DNA from: Lachnospiraceae bacterium
GTDB taxonomy: Bacteria; Bacillota_A; Clostridia; Lachnospirales; Lachnospiraceae
Assembly: GCA_004556565.1 (NCBI GenBank)
Contig: SFGN01000001.1
Coordinates: 1-64,000 of the forward strand
DNA length: 64,000 nt
Direction: 5' to 3'
Notes under the pieces: model-generated
The model's input: the letters and a program-made list of their open reading frames with translations, nothing else
The model's database searches: none
What the model was told of the DNA's origin: nothing
Translations under genes and position numbers: made by a program
Part shown: in pieces, positions 1 to 9,135 of the stretch
Position numbering within the stretch: the stretch's first letter is position 1
How the letters are laid out: each line of letters starts with the position of its first letter

Positions 1-92
1 GGTCGCTAATACAATAAAGGAACACAGATGGTTTTTCAATATAAAATTTATATCAGAGGGCTGGTATGCTACCCACTATCATGCCAGAAGCC

Positions 93-722
93 TCAAATAA
101 ATATGATTCCGATACGGACTACCATATCAAAAAACAAACCTTCCGGCAGCATACGTATCATATAATCCTCCGCAGGGTCAAAAATCCACAGATCATTGGT
201 GAAAAATATCTCATGAAACATTACGAAAACCCTGTTGAAATCTGCAGCCACCGCAATTCCAAGTACCGCCGCAAGAACTCCGAAAACTGCAAGCACAACC
301 TGATAGCTGCGTGACAAAATATATTTCCAGTCCGCCTTTCTGATAAAAAGAGTAATCATACAAATCAGAAAAATAATGACAGCTCCTGCTCTGAGATGAA
401 GCCCTCCGATAAACAGATCCTGCACATCCTTCATATGAAGCCGGTCCTGCTCATTGAAAAAATCCTGCTCCGCTCCTTCCACAGTGGTCATCACGCTGAG
501 TTCTTCCCTCTCACCGCGCAGATAGTACATCATCTCATATGTCACATACATAACATCCTCCATCTCCATATCCAGTTCAGAAAGGACATCGTATTTCTCA
601 TATTCTTTTTCATAAACACCAAAATCCATATACATTCCGGCTTCAAATGCAGTAATCAGAATGATAATCACCAGACTAAATGCAGCGGCTGCCCCTGACA
701 GCCAGTCCCACCATTTCCTCAC
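93..722 (-). CDS. DUF1461/TIGR01906 integral membrane protein, Lit-like
   Basis: A 209-residue membrane protein with a first hydrophobic segment at about residues 13-30, a long exposed loop (31-110) and two or three later membrane segments. The pattern EQDRLHMKDV (His96), FNRVFVMFHEIFF (His170) and the following NDLW-DPAED region match DUF1461/TIGR01906. That family includes Lit, which moves an acyl chain within lipoproteins to give the lyso form; whether this member does so is inference. The start is a GTG preceded by a weak purine-rich site. It is divergent from the LysR gene. Family assignment is fairly sure, function is not. Confidence 0.72.
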   Translation of the reverse strand: MRKWWDWLSGAAAAFSLVIIILITAFEAGMYMDFGVYEKEYEKYDVLSELDMEMEDVMYVTYEMMYYLRGEREELSVMTTVEGAEQDFFNEQDRLHMKDVQDLFIGGLHLRAGAVIIFLICMITLFIRKADWKYILSRSYQVVLAVFGVLAAVLGIAVAADFNRVFVMFHEIFFTNDLWIFDPAEDYMIRMLPEGLFFDMVVRIGIIFI

Positions 723-775
723 CTTATAAATCTCTTCTTTCTTTTTCCATTTTTCTTAGCATACCATAATTTTCA

Positions 776-804
776 TTGCTTTTCATGTCATTTTGACTTA
801 TACT
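776..804 (+). promoter_or_regulatory. Sigma-A promoter of the LysR gene
   Basis: TTGCTT at 776-781 and TATACT at 799-804 are separated by 17 bp. Transcription should begin near 811, just before the AGGAGG ribosome binding site at 821-826 and the ATG at 834. Confidence 0.6.
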
Positions 805-833
805 ACATATATCTCTTATTAGGAGGTCTTATA

Positions 834-1709
834 ATGGATATCAATTATGAACTATATAAAGTGTTTTATCATGTAGCTTCCACTCTAAGTTTTTCGGAAG
901 CTTCCAAGCAATTATTTATTTCCCAATCCGCCGTCAGCCAGTCAATAAAAACATTGGAAAGGAAACTGGACCAGACACTGTTTATCCGCAGCACAAAGCA
1001 TGTGCGGCTTACTGCGGAAGGAGAAATCCTTCTCCGCCATATTGAGCCTGCCATCCATCTGATTCAGCGCGGAGAATCGCAGCTGATTGATGCGGCAGCG
1101 ACAGGCGGACAGATACGCATCGGTGCAAGCGATACCATCTGCCGGTATTTTCTTGTTCCCTATCTCGAGCGTTTTCATAAAGAATACCCTAACGCACATC
1201 TGAAAGTAATAAATCAGACCTCTTTAAAATGTGTTGAGCTTCTTGCCTCCGGACAGGTAGATCTGATTATATCCAATTATCCGAACAAAAATATCAGCAG
1301 TTCCTGTTCCGTAAAGAAAATCCGTAAATTCCGCGATGTTTTCATTGCCAATCACTCCTTCGGCAATTTAAAAGGGAAAAAACTGACTTTTGACGAGTTA
1401 TCTCATTATCCGATTCTGATGCTGGATAAGCAGAGTACGACAAGCGAATTTCTTCACCGGCTGTTCCAGCAGCATCAGCTTGACCTTGTCCCGGAGATTG
1501 AACTGACAAGCAATGACCTTCTGATTGACCTTGCGCGCATCGGTCTTGGAATAGCATTCATACCGGATTATTGTATCGATGATAAAATGAAAGATCTTTT
1601 CATAGTTTCCACTCGGGATGAGCTTCCGGAGCGGGAACTGATACTGGCATATAACGAACAGATCCCTATGACAAAAACCGTACAGAATTTTCTTGATTTC
1701 TTTCAATGA
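834..1709 (+). CDS. LysR-family transcriptional regulator
   Basis: This 291-residue protein has the family's usual length. The N-terminal winged helix-turn-helix (about residues 5-65) contains LSFSEASKQLFISQSAVSQSI and the wing-region text LFIRSTKHVRLTAEGE. A periplasmic-binding-like effector domain follows from about residue 92 (GQIRIGASDTICRYFLVPYL). A strong AGGAGG lies seven bases before the ATG. LysR proteins usually sense a small molecule and control a divergent gene, here the Lit-like gene, but no operator or ligand can be named from the sequence. The gene converges on pyk with a shared terminator. Confidence 0.93.
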   Translation: MDINYELYKVFYHVASTLSFSEASKQLFISQSAVSQSIKTLERKLDQTLFIRSTKHVRLTAEGEILLRHIEPAIHLIQRGESQLIDAAATGGQIRIGASDTICRYFLVPYLERFHKEYPNAHLKVINQTSLKCVELLASGQVDLIISNYPNKNISSSCSVKKIRKFRDVFIANHSFGNLKGKKLTFDELSHYPILMLDKQSTTSEFLHRLFQQHQLDLVPEIELTSNDLLIDLARIGLGIAFIPDYCIDDKMKDLFIVSTRDELPERELILAYNEQIPMTKTVQNFLDFFQ

Positions 1710-1761
1710 CGGAAATTGTTTCATCGTCAGATGTCTGCAGCCCCTACAAATATTAATAAAA

Positions 1762-1827
1762 CTCCGGCAGAAGAAGCCGTATCCAGTGTCAGCCGGTGAC
1801 AGCTTCTTCTGCCGGAGCTTATTATTT
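1762..1827. terminator. Bidirectional terminator between lysR-type gene and pyk
   Basis: Perfect 16-bp inverted repeat: CTCCGGCAGAAGAAGC at 1762-1777 and its complement at 1802-1817, with a 24-base loop. T-rich sequence follows in the plus direction (CTTATTATTT) and on the minus strand (TTTTATTAATATTT), so it can stop both converging genes. Confidence 0.75.
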
Positions 1828-1841
1828 CCGAAAGCAGTTCG

Positions 1842-3278
1842 TTATTCAACAACAGCGATACGCATCATATTACTTACAGATTTCTTCCCTGACTGTATAC
1901 TAGGGGACGGAATGCCTGCCGTCATAACGACAATATCGCCCGGATTTACATACTGTTTTACCAGTGCCAGTTCAATTGCACTTTCACAGATATCTTCTGT
2001 CGTATGGAACTGAAGAGATTTGATCGGTCTTACTCCCCAGTAAATCGACATTCTTCTCAGAGTCCGCTCATTAGGTGTGATTCCAAGAATTTCCTGTTTT
2101 GGTCTCAGGTTGGATACCACTCTCGTAGTCGCTCCGGACACGCTTGGCGTAATAATACATTTTGCATTCATATTGGCAGCCGCAAGTACGGAAGAATACC
2201 CTATTGCGCTCGAAATACCTGCCTTCAGATGTTCCCCGACACGATCCAGCATCAACTGGTAATCCAGATGCTTTTCCGTACTTTCAATAATGTGTACCAT
2301 CATCTGCAGTGCCTCCAGCGGATATTTTCCAGCTGCCGTCTCACCTGAGAGCATAACCGCATCCGTCCCGTCATATACAGCATTTGCCACGTCTGTAACT
2401 TCCGCTCTTGTAGGACGGGGATTCCGAATCATAGAATCCAGCATCTGAGTCGCCGTAATAACTGTTTTGAAATTTGCATTGCATTTCTGTATGATCATCT
2501 TCTGGAGATACGGAACCTCTTCCGCCGGAATCTCAACACCTAAATCTCCCCTGGCAACCATGACTCCGTCTGCGGCACGGATGATTTCATCGATATTGCG
2601 TATCCCCTCCGCATTCTCAATTTTTGCAATAATCGGTATATGCGGAGCGTTCAGTTCCTTCAGGTATGCACGGATTTCCATGACACATTCCGCATTACGC
2701 ACAAAAGATGCCGCAATGAAATCAATATCCTGCTCTACACCAAATTTTAAATCCTCTTTATCTTTATCTGTAATAGCAGGCAGCCGGACAGGTACATTCG
2801 GAACATTAACCCCCTTCTTCTCTCCCAGCTCACCGCCGTTAACGACAACACAGATAATATCTTTTCCGTCCTTACCTACAACTTCAAGGCCAATCAGACC
2901 GTCGTCAATTAAAATAGTTTTCCCTCTGTCAACATCTTCTGCAAGTCCTTCATATGTGATGGAAACCTTTTTATCATCTCCCACGATTTCTTCCGGAGTA
3001 AGGATAAAGGTCGCTCCATCTTTCAATTGTATCTTCTTGCCGTCTTTTAATAATCCTGTACGGATCTCCGGTCCTTTTGTATCAAGAAGAATTGCTGTAT
3101 TACTGTGCTCTTCTTCCCTGATCTGCTTAATCATATCCATACGTCTTTTATGCTCTTCATGGCTTCCGTGTGAAAAATTGAGACGTGCCACATTCATTCC
3201 TGATTGAATCAGCTTACGCAACACTTCAGGGTCATCAGTTCTTGGTCCGACAGTGCATACTACTTTTGTCTTTTTCAT
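1842..3278 (-). CDS. pyk: Pyruvate kinase
   Basis: Pyruvate kinase makes ATP and pyruvate from phosphoenolpyruvate and ADP in the last step of glycolysis. The 478 residues cover the TIM barrel, B domain and C-terminal domain. Visible motifs are the N-terminal KVVCTVGPRTDD, LNFSHGSHEEH, LDTKGPEIRTG, the catalytic signature IIAKIENAEG, ARGDLGVEIP and TATQMLDSM. It lacks the extra C-terminal PEP-utiliser-like domain found in Bacillus and Geobacillus enzymes. AGGAG sits before the ATG. It appears to be a single gene, with the rhomboid-like gene upstream on the same strand. Confidence 0.97.
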   Translation of the reverse strand: MKKTKVVCTVGPRTDDPEVLRKLIQSGMNVARLNFSHGSHEEHKRRMDMIKQIREEEHSNTAILLDTKGPEIRTGLLKDGKKIQLKDGATFILTPEEIVGDDKKVSITYEGLAEDVDRGKTILIDDGLIGLEVVGKDGKDIICVVVNGGELGEKKGVNVPNVPVRLPAITDKDKEDLKFGVEQDIDFIAASFVRNAECVMEIRAYLKELNAPHIPIIAKIENAEGIRNIDEIIRAADGVMVARGDLGVEIPAEEVPYLQKMIIQKCNANFKTVITATQMLDSMIRNPRPTRAEVTDVANAVYDGTDAVMLSGETAAGKYPLEALQMMVHIIESTEKHLDYQLMLDRVGEHLKAGISSAIGYSSVLAAANMNAKCIITPSVSGATTRVVSNLRPKQEILGITPNERTLRRMSIYWGVRPIKSLQFHTTEDICESAIELALVKQYVNPGDIVVMTAGIPSPSIQSGKKSVSNMMRIAVVE

Positions 3279-3352
3279 TGTTAATCTCCTTTTGTTTTAA
3301 TAATGGTCATTGCCTTTTAGACTGTACTTATAATTAATTATGCATACCGCCC

Positions 3353-4183
3353 TTATTTTACATGTTCATGTGTAAACAAATGATCCTGGCAATATTCAAA
3401 ATTTCCGTTACACCTTGAACAGAACCTAAATTCCAGGTCCGGATTATCAAGCTCCGTCCTTCCACATACCGCACAGCGATGCTTTGCTCCGTTTGTATAC
3501 ATCATCTGAGGCCTGCTGTTCTGCCTGAACTTCCGCTTTCTTTTTACTTCGTGCGGCGTGTACGGCCTGAAATTCCTGCTTGATAAAAAGAACAGAATAA
3601 AATTCATCAAAGATGCAATCACAGCAACCCGCTCTACCATATTTCCTGTTATCAGAGTATACAGAATCATGGCAGCATATACATACCCCATCCATTTCAT
3701 TTTGATCGGAAGCACAAAATACAGCAATACTTCCATGTCAGGATAACTGACGGCAAATGCAAGGAAAATTGACATATTAATATAGTATGTGCTGAAATAC
3801 GCACCATATCCGAATGAATTAGAACCCAAAATCAGATAAAGCAAAAACGCACCGATCACGGTGAATAAAATTCCGGAAAAAATATACACATTATATCGGA
3901 ATGTGCCCCATGTACGTTCCAGTGCAGTTCCGAGCTGATAATAAAGCAGCAGCATGATAAGAATTGACAGCAGACTGCCGCTTGGCGGAATCAGCACCCA
4001 GGAAACAATCCTCCATATCTGCCCTCTCAGAATGTATGCCGGTTCCAGAGTAAGCCACCCTAAAAGTCCCGGCTTCAAAAAATAAATCACATATCCTATC
4101 ACATATCCTGCAAGCAGATATACGGTCAGATTAGGCAGCGCATAGCGCCCGAATCGTTTTTCCAATTTGTTCAACCAGTTCAA
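3353..4183 (-). CDS. Rhomboid-fold membrane protein, apparently inactive, with zinc-binding tail
   Basis: This 276-residue protein has about six membrane segments between residues 18 and 200. Rhomboid hallmarks remain: GQIWRIVSWVLIPP (54-67), LERTWGTFRYNVYIFSGIL (88-106) and YPDMEVLLYFVLPIKMKW. The catalytic GxSG stretch is replaced by GYGAYFSTYYINM and the TM6 histidine region reads AVIASLMNF, so no Ser-His dyad is visible. The tail carries CxxC at Cys237/240, CxxC at Cys255/258, Cys265 and several histidines, which suggests zinc binding. The start is probably a TTG nine bases after GGAG. Partner unknown. Confidence 0.7.
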   Translation of the reverse strand: MNWLNKLEKRFGRYALPNLTVYLLAGYVIGYVIYFLKPGLLGWLTLEPAYILRGQIWRIVSWVLIPPSGSLLSILIMLLLYYQLGTALERTWGTFRYNVYIFSGILFTVIGAFLLYLILGSNSFGYGAYFSTYYINMSIFLAFAVSYPDMEVLLYFVLPIKMKWMGYVYAAMILYTLITGNMVERVAVIASLMNFILFFLSSRNFRPYTPHEVKRKRKFRQNSRPQMMYTNGAKHRCAVCGRTELDNPDLEFRFCSRCNGNFEYCQDHLFTHEHVK

Positions 4184-4254
4184 CTGTCATACTCTCCTTT
4201 TTCATTTCAGTTTTTCGTGTAATAATACATCTTTCGCTGTATAATACCAGCATA

Positions 4255-4283
4255 ATTGTATCGTCAGCAGTGTAGTTTGTCAA
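4255..4283 (-). promoter_or_regulatory. Sigma-A promoter of the rhomboid-like gene
   Basis: On the minus strand TTGACA (4283-4278) and TACAAT (4260-4255) are separated by exactly 17 bp, a near-consensus promoter about 75 bases before the start codon. Confidence 0.75.
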
Positions 4284-4388
4284 ATAGATGTTTTACATAT
4301 TTTATAATGATTCTGTAATCATTTTATAAATTTTTTGTTTAACAAGTGTAAATTTTTTATTCTGTGGCAACCTTCCTTCAATTAACGA

Positions 4389-4417
4389 TTGTCTTTTTTC
4401 CGGTCTTGTCGTATAAT
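4389..4417 (+). promoter_or_regulatory. Sigma-A promoter of the activase gene and its leader
   Basis: TTGTCT at 4389-4394 and a perfect TATAAT at 4412-4417 with a 17-bp spacer. The start of transcription is predicted near 4424, which leaves about 288 untranslated bases before the ATG at 4712. Confidence 0.75.
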
Positions 4418-4423
4418 TTAAAA

Positions 4424-4711
4424 TGTTGTCTGAAGTCCTGATGACTTAATAATAAGAAACAATAGTACCCGCAGGCAGAAAACAATACGTATGCCCTGCC
4501 TTCGCGTACCGAAGAAACTTCATTAATTTCAGCGCAGAACGGGCATTTTCACAGCTTTTGAGACATAAAAAGTATCAAAGAGTAAAATGCCGTGCCGGGT
4601 TATCCCAGAAGCATTCCGGGTAATTTATGGCAGGCTGCGTTTATAAGGAAGGAGCAAAGCAAAACGGATACCTCCTGGTATTTATGATATCTGCTTTACG
4701 GTGAAGAACAT
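4424..4711 (+). ncRNA. Structured RNA leader of unknown class
   Basis: The long leader contains several hairpins: AAGTC-ctgat-GACTT (4433-4447); a 14-base arm pair at 4465-4478 with 4496-4509 (12 of 14 pair); GAAG-aaa-CTTC (4511-4521); ACGGGCATTTT (4539-4549) with AAAATGCCGT (4584-4593, one bulge), holding an inner CTTTTGA/TCAAAG stem; and TTATCCC with GGGTAA (about 4600-4623). A strong AAGGAAGGAG (4645-4654) lies too far upstream to serve the ATG, and its GGAG can pair with CTCC at 4672-4675. GGTGA at 4700 is the likely ribosome binding site. No known riboswitch consensus was recognised; a separate small RNA such as 6S is possible but unsupported. Confidence 0.4.
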
Positions 4712-7700
4712 ATGAAATCTAATAACTTACATACTCTCGGAATTGATATCGGCTCAACTACAGTTAAGATAGCAATTCTGGACAATGAAAATGAGCTTTT
4801 ATTTTCTGATTATGAACGTCATTTTGCCAACATTCAGGAAACTCTTTCCGACCTTCTCGGACGTGCTCTTTATAAGCTCGGACCTGTTTCTGTCTCTCCT
4901 GTAATTACAGGTTCTGGAGGGCTTTCTCTCGCCAAACACCTGAACGTGCCATTTGTCCAGGAAGTAATTGCGGTTTCCACTGCGCTGCAGGATTATGCCC
5001 CGCAGACTGATGTTGCTATTGAACTTGGCGGTGAAGATGCGAAAATTATTTATTTTGAAGGAACTAATGTGGAACAGAGGATGAACGGTGTCTGCGCCGG
5101 CGGTACCGGTTCCTTCATAGACCAGATGGCTTCTCTTTTACAGACAGACGCTGCCGGACTGAATGAATATGCAAAAAACTATAAGGCACTCTATCCGATT
5201 GCCGCCCGATGCGGCGTCTTTGCAAAAACGGACATTCAGCCTCTGATTAACGACGGAGCTGCAAAGGAAGACCTGGCGGCTTCTATTTTCCAGGCAGTTG
5301 TGAACCAGACTATCAGCGGTCTTGCCTGTGGAAAACCAATCCGCGGACATGTCGCTTTCCTCGGCGGTCCTCTTCATTTTCTGCCGGAGCTGCGTGCCGC
5401 ATTTATCCGCACATTAAAGCTGGATGATGAACATATTATTGCTCCAAATCATTCACACTTATTTGCGGCAATCGGTTCCGCACTGAATTCCAAGAGGGAC
5501 ACTCAGGTTTCTCTTCAGGAACTGCAGCAGCGCCTCGAAGGAAAAGTGAAGATGGATTTTGAGGTAGAGCGTATGGAACCGCTTTTCAAATCCACCGCCG
5601 ATTATGAAGCATTTATAAAACGTCATGAAAAACACCAGGTTCCTGTAAGAGATCTGGCTTCTTACCGCGGAAAGGCATTCCTCGGAATCGATGCCGGTTC
5701 AACTACGACAAAAGCAGCTCTTGTCGGTGAAGACGGAACCCTGCTCTACTCTTTCTATCATAATAATGACGGAGACCCTCTGGGCACTACCATTACTGCT
5801 ATAAAAGAAATTTACAGCCTCCTTCCGGAAGGTGTTGAGATCGTTCACTCCTGCTCTACCGGTTACGGTGAAGCGCTGATTAAAGCTGCTCTACTGCTTG
5901 ACGAAGGTGAAGTAGAGACAGTGTCACACTATTATGCCGCGTCCTTCTTTGAACCGGATGTAGACTGCATCCTCGACATCGGCGGACAGGATATGAAATG
6001 TATCAAAATCAAAAACCAGACGGTCGACAGCGTACAGCTCAACGAAGCATGTTCATCCGGATGTGGTTCTTTTATTGAGACATTTGCGAAATCACTGAAT
6101 TACAGTGTTCAGGATTTTGCCCACGAAGCTCTATATGCTAAAAATCCGATCGACCTGGGGACACGCTGCACCGTATTTATGAATTCTAAAGTTAAGCAGG
6201 CGCAGAAAGAAGGTGCTGAAGTTGCCGATATATCCGCGGGTCTTGCTTATTCTGTCATCAAGAATGCACTTTTTAAGGTAATCAAAGTGTCCGATGCATC
6301 TGAACTCGGAAAGCACATTGTTGTACAGGGCGGCACATTTTATAATAATGCGGTCCTGCGAAGCTTTGAAAAAATCGCCGACTGTGAAGCAATCCGCCCG
6401 GACATCGCCGGAATCATGGGTGCGTTCGGTGCTGCCCTTATTGCCCGTGAACGCTATGTTGACTGCGAAGGAACTACAATGCTCTCTATTGAGGAGATCG
6501 AAGCACTTGAGTATTCGACAACCATGGCTAAATGCAGGGGATGTACGAACAACTGCCGGCTGACAGTGAATCATTTCAGCGGCGGAAGAAAATTTATTAC
6601 CGGAAACCGCTGTGAACGGGGACTTGGAAAGGAAAAATCTGATCATAAGCTGCCAAACCTGTTCGATTACAAGCTGAAACGTTATTTTGATTACACTCCG
6701 CTCACAGAAGAAGAAGCCACACGCGATGCGATCGGCATACCGAGAGTTCTGAATATTTATGAAAATTATCCTTTCTGGTTTACCTTTTTTACAAAGCTTG
6801 GATTTCAGGTTGTTGTATCACCGTTGTCCACCAGAAAGATTTATGAACTTGGAATCGAATCCATTCCAAGCGAATCGGAATGTTACCCGGCAAAACTTGC
6901 CCATGGTCATGTGCAATGGCTGATCGACAAGGGAATCAAACATATTTTTTATCCGTCCATTCCATATGAGCGAAATGAGTTTAAGGAAGCAAACAATCAT
7001 TATAACTGCCCGATTGTAACTTCTTATCCGGAAAACATAAAAAACAACATGGATCCTATTATCAACGGAGAGGTTGATTTTATTCATCCATTCCTGAATT
7101 TTACCAGTGAAGAGACGATTTCCTATCGACTTTATGAAGAACTGGGCGAAAAATTCTCTCTCTCCGAACAGGAAATCAAAGAAGCCGTCCATGCTGCCTG
7201 GGAAGAACTGGCTTCCTGCCGCAAAGATATACAGAAAAAGGGCGAAGAAACCATACAATATCTGAACGAGACCGGAAACCGCGGAATCGTCCTCGCCGGA
7301 CGCCCGTACCATATTGACCCGGAAGTAAACCACGGCATTCCGGAACTGATTAATTCTTATAATATTGCCGTGCTGACCGAGGATTCCATCTCACACCTGC
7401 ATCCGGCGGAGCATCCGCTGAATGTCATGGATCAGTGGATGTACCATTCCCGTCTGTACGCGGCAGCCAATTATGTAAAAACCGTAGACAATCTGGATTT
7501 AATCCAGTTAAATTCCTTTGGGTGCGGCCTGGACGCTGTCACCACAGATCAGGTATCTGATATACTTACTGATTCAGATAAAATATATACAACTCTGAAA
7601 ATTGATGAGGTAAATAATCTGGGGGCTGCGAGAATCCGTGTCCGCTCTCTTCTTGCCGCTATCCGTGTGAGAGAACAGAGAAAGGCAAAACGTGAAATCA

Positions 7701-8962
7701 AACCCGCTTCTATTGAAAAAGTTATATTCACCAAAGAGATGCGGAAAACATATACGATTCTCTGCCCGCAGATGTCACCGATACATTTTGAGCTTCTGGA
7801 ACCGGCTTTCCGTGCTTCCGGCTACAACATCGAAGTGCTTCCGAATGACAATAAACAGGCGGTTAACATGGGACTAAAATATGTAAATAATGATGCCTGC
7901 TATCCGTCTTTGATCGTAGTCGGGCAGATTATGGATGCAATCCTTTCCGGAAAATATGATACTGACAGAATTGCGGTCATCATATCCCAGACCGGAGGCG
8001 GATGCCGTGCGTCCAACTACATCGGGTTTATCCGCCGTGCCCTGAAAAAGGCCGGCTATGCCCATATACCGGTTATTTCTATCAACCTGAGCGGACTGGA
8101 AGACAACCCGGGATTTAAACTCACCCCGATACTGATCCTCCGCGGCATATATGCAGCTGTATTCGGTGACATTTTCATGAAATGCGTTTACCGGATGCGA
8201 CCGTATGAAGCAGTTCCCGGGACGACGAATGCCGTTCACAGGAGATGGGTAAAGGTCTGCAGCGAGTTTGTTTCCACCGGATATCCGTCAAGGAAGAAGT
8301 TTAAGACATTATGTAGGAACATCATTTCGGATTTTGATCAGATTGAGACCCTGGATATCCGTAAGCCTCGTGTGGGGGTGGTAGGGGAGATTCTTGTAAA
8401 ATTCCTTCCTGCCGCCAACAATCATCTGGTTGACCTGCTTGAAAGTGAAGGCGCTGAAGCTGTTGTGCCCGACCTGATTGATTTCCTTCTTTACTGTTTT
8501 TATAATCAGAACTTCAAGGTTTCTCATCTTGGCATGAAAAAAACGAAGGCTCTGACCGGGAATCTTGGTATTAAGGCACTGGAGTGGTTCCGCTCTCCTG
8601 CTTCTGAGGCATTCAGGGAAAGTAAGCATTTTGATCCGCCTGCTGATATTGCAGATCTGGCAAAAATGGCTTCTGAAATCGTATCTATCGGAAACCAGAC
8701 AGGTGAAGGATGGTTTCTCACCGGAGAAATGCTTGAGCTGATTCACAGCGGAGCGGGTAATATTGTCTGCACACAGCCGTTTGCCTGCCTGCCGAATCAT
8801 GTTGTGGGAAAAGGTGTAATAAAAGAGCTTCGCAGACTGTACCCTCAGTCAAATATCGTCGCAATTGACTTTGACCCGGGTGCAAGTGAGGTTAACCAGC
8901 TAAACCGTATCAAACTGATGCTTTCAACCGCGAATAAAAATCTGGAAGCAGAAAGCAAATAA
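4712..8962 (+). CDS. Giant 2-hydroxyacyl-CoA dehydratase activase-like ATPase (BadF/BadG/BcrA/BcrD family)
   Basis: The 1416-residue protein has two ASKHA ATPase modules. The first starts LGIDIGSTTVKIA (about residue 9) with VCAGGTGSF and ARCGVFAKTD. The second starts LGIDAGSTTTKAAL (about 323) with DIGGQDMKC, SSGCGSF and LGTRCTVFMNSK. A cysteine cluster CRGCTNNC (about 608) precedes a DUF2229 module, and the C-terminal third resembles dehydratase subunit-like (HgdB-type) regions. Small family members are iron-sulfur archerases that pass electrons to 2-hydroxyacyl-CoA dehydratases using ATP. No dehydratase subunit genes are nearby, so the partner is unknown. The start follows GGTGA with 7-base spacing. 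Confidence 0.88.
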   Translation: MKSNNLHTLGIDIGSTTVKIAILDNENELLFSDYERHFANIQETLSDLLGRALYKLGPVSVSPVITGSGGLSLAKHLNVPFVQEVIAVSTALQDYAPQTDVAIELGGEDAKIIYFEGTNVEQRMNGVCAGGTGSFIDQMASLLQTDAAGLNEYAKNYKALYPIAARCGVFAKTDIQPLINDGAAKEDLAASIFQAVVNQTISGLACGKPIRGHVAFLGGPLHFLPELRAAFIRTLKLDDEHIIAPNHSHLFAAIGSALNSKRDTQVSLQELQQRLEGKVKMDFEVERMEPLFKSTADYEAFIKRHEKHQVPVRDLASYRGKAFLGIDAGSTTTKAALVGEDGTLLYSFYHNNDGDPLGTTITAIKEIYSLLPEGVEIVHSCSTGYGEALIKAALLLDEGEVETVSHYYAASFFEPDVDCILDIGGQDMKCIKIKNQTVDSVQLNEACSSGCGSFIETFAKSLNYSVQDFAHEALYAKNPIDLGTRCTVFMNSKVKQAQKEGAEVADISAGLAYSVIKNALFKVIKVSDASELGKHIVVQGGTFYNNAVLRSFEKIADCEAIRPDIAGIMGAFGAALIARERYVDCEGTTMLSIEEIEALEYSTTMAKCRGCTNNCRLTVNHFSGGRKFITGNRCERGLGKEKSDHKLPNLFDYKLKRYFDYTPLTEEEATRDAIGIPRVLNIYENYPFWFTFFTKLGFQVVVSPLSTRKIYELGIESIPSESECYPAKLAHGHVQWLIDKGIKHIFYPSIPYERNEFKEANNHYNCPIVTSYPENIKNNMDPIINGEVDFIHPFLNFTSEETISYRLYEELGEKFSLSEQEIKEAVHAAWEELASCRKDIQKKGEETIQYLNETGNRGIVLAGRPYHIDPEVNHGIPELINSYNIAVLTEDSISHLHPAEHPLNVMDQWMYHSRLYAAANYVKTVDNLDLIQLNSFGCGLDAVTTDQVSDILTDSDKIYTTLKIDEVNNLGAARIRVRSLLAAIRVREQRKAKREIKPASIEKVIFTKEMRKTYTILCPQMSPIHFELLEPAFRASGYNIEVLPNDNKQAVNMGLKYVNNDACYPSLIVVGQIMDAILSGKYDTDRIAVIISQTGGGCRASNYIGFIRRALKKAGYAHIPVISINLSGLEDNPGFKLTPILILRGIYAAVFGDIFMKCVYRMRPYEAVPGTTNAVHRRWVKVCSEFVSTGYPSRKKFKTLCRNIISDFDQIETLDIRKPRVGVVGEILVKFLPAANNHLVDLLESEGAEAVVPDLIDFLLYCFYNQNFKVSHLGMKKTKALTGNLGIKALEWFRSPASEAFRESKHFDPPADIADLAKMASEIVSIGNQTGEGWFLTGEMLELIHSGAGNIVCTQPFACLPNHVVGKGVIKELRRLYPQSNIVAIDFDPGASEVNQLNRIKLMLSTANKNLEAESK

Positions 8963-8993
8963 GCCTTTCAGTTATTTTACATAAGAAATTATA

Positions 8994-9135
8994 GTAACTG
9001 TTCAGAGCCAACCTCCAAAATGCTTCGCATTTTGGAGGTGTGGCGTATCCGCCAAATAAAATTTTAAAAACAGTCTTAAAAATGCAAGCATTTTACGTCT
9101 GTTTTATGAAATTTTGCTTGGCTCTGAACAGTTAC
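8994..9135. mobile_element. MITE-like element 1 (GTAAC termini, 8-bp target duplication)
   Basis: A 142-bp non-coding element with perfect 18-bp terminal inverted repeats, GTAACTGTTCAGAGCCAA at 8994-9011 and its complement at 9118-9135. It is flanked by the direct repeat AAATTATA (8986-8993 and 9136-9143). Inside are a 13-bp hairpin (9012-9039, with a GC-ttc-GC apex), a TGGCG/CGCCA stem and an AAAACAG/CTGTTTT stem. It carries no gene, so it would need a transposase in trans. It sits between the activase stop and the shared terminator. Its ends match the element at 25013. Confidence 0.85.

Noticed and set aside
4424..4640. Leader before the activase as a 6S RNA
   Set aside because: A short 5' resemblance was noticed, but AAGTC and GACTT pair locally and no closing stem joining the 5' and 3' ends was found, so no 6S call is made.
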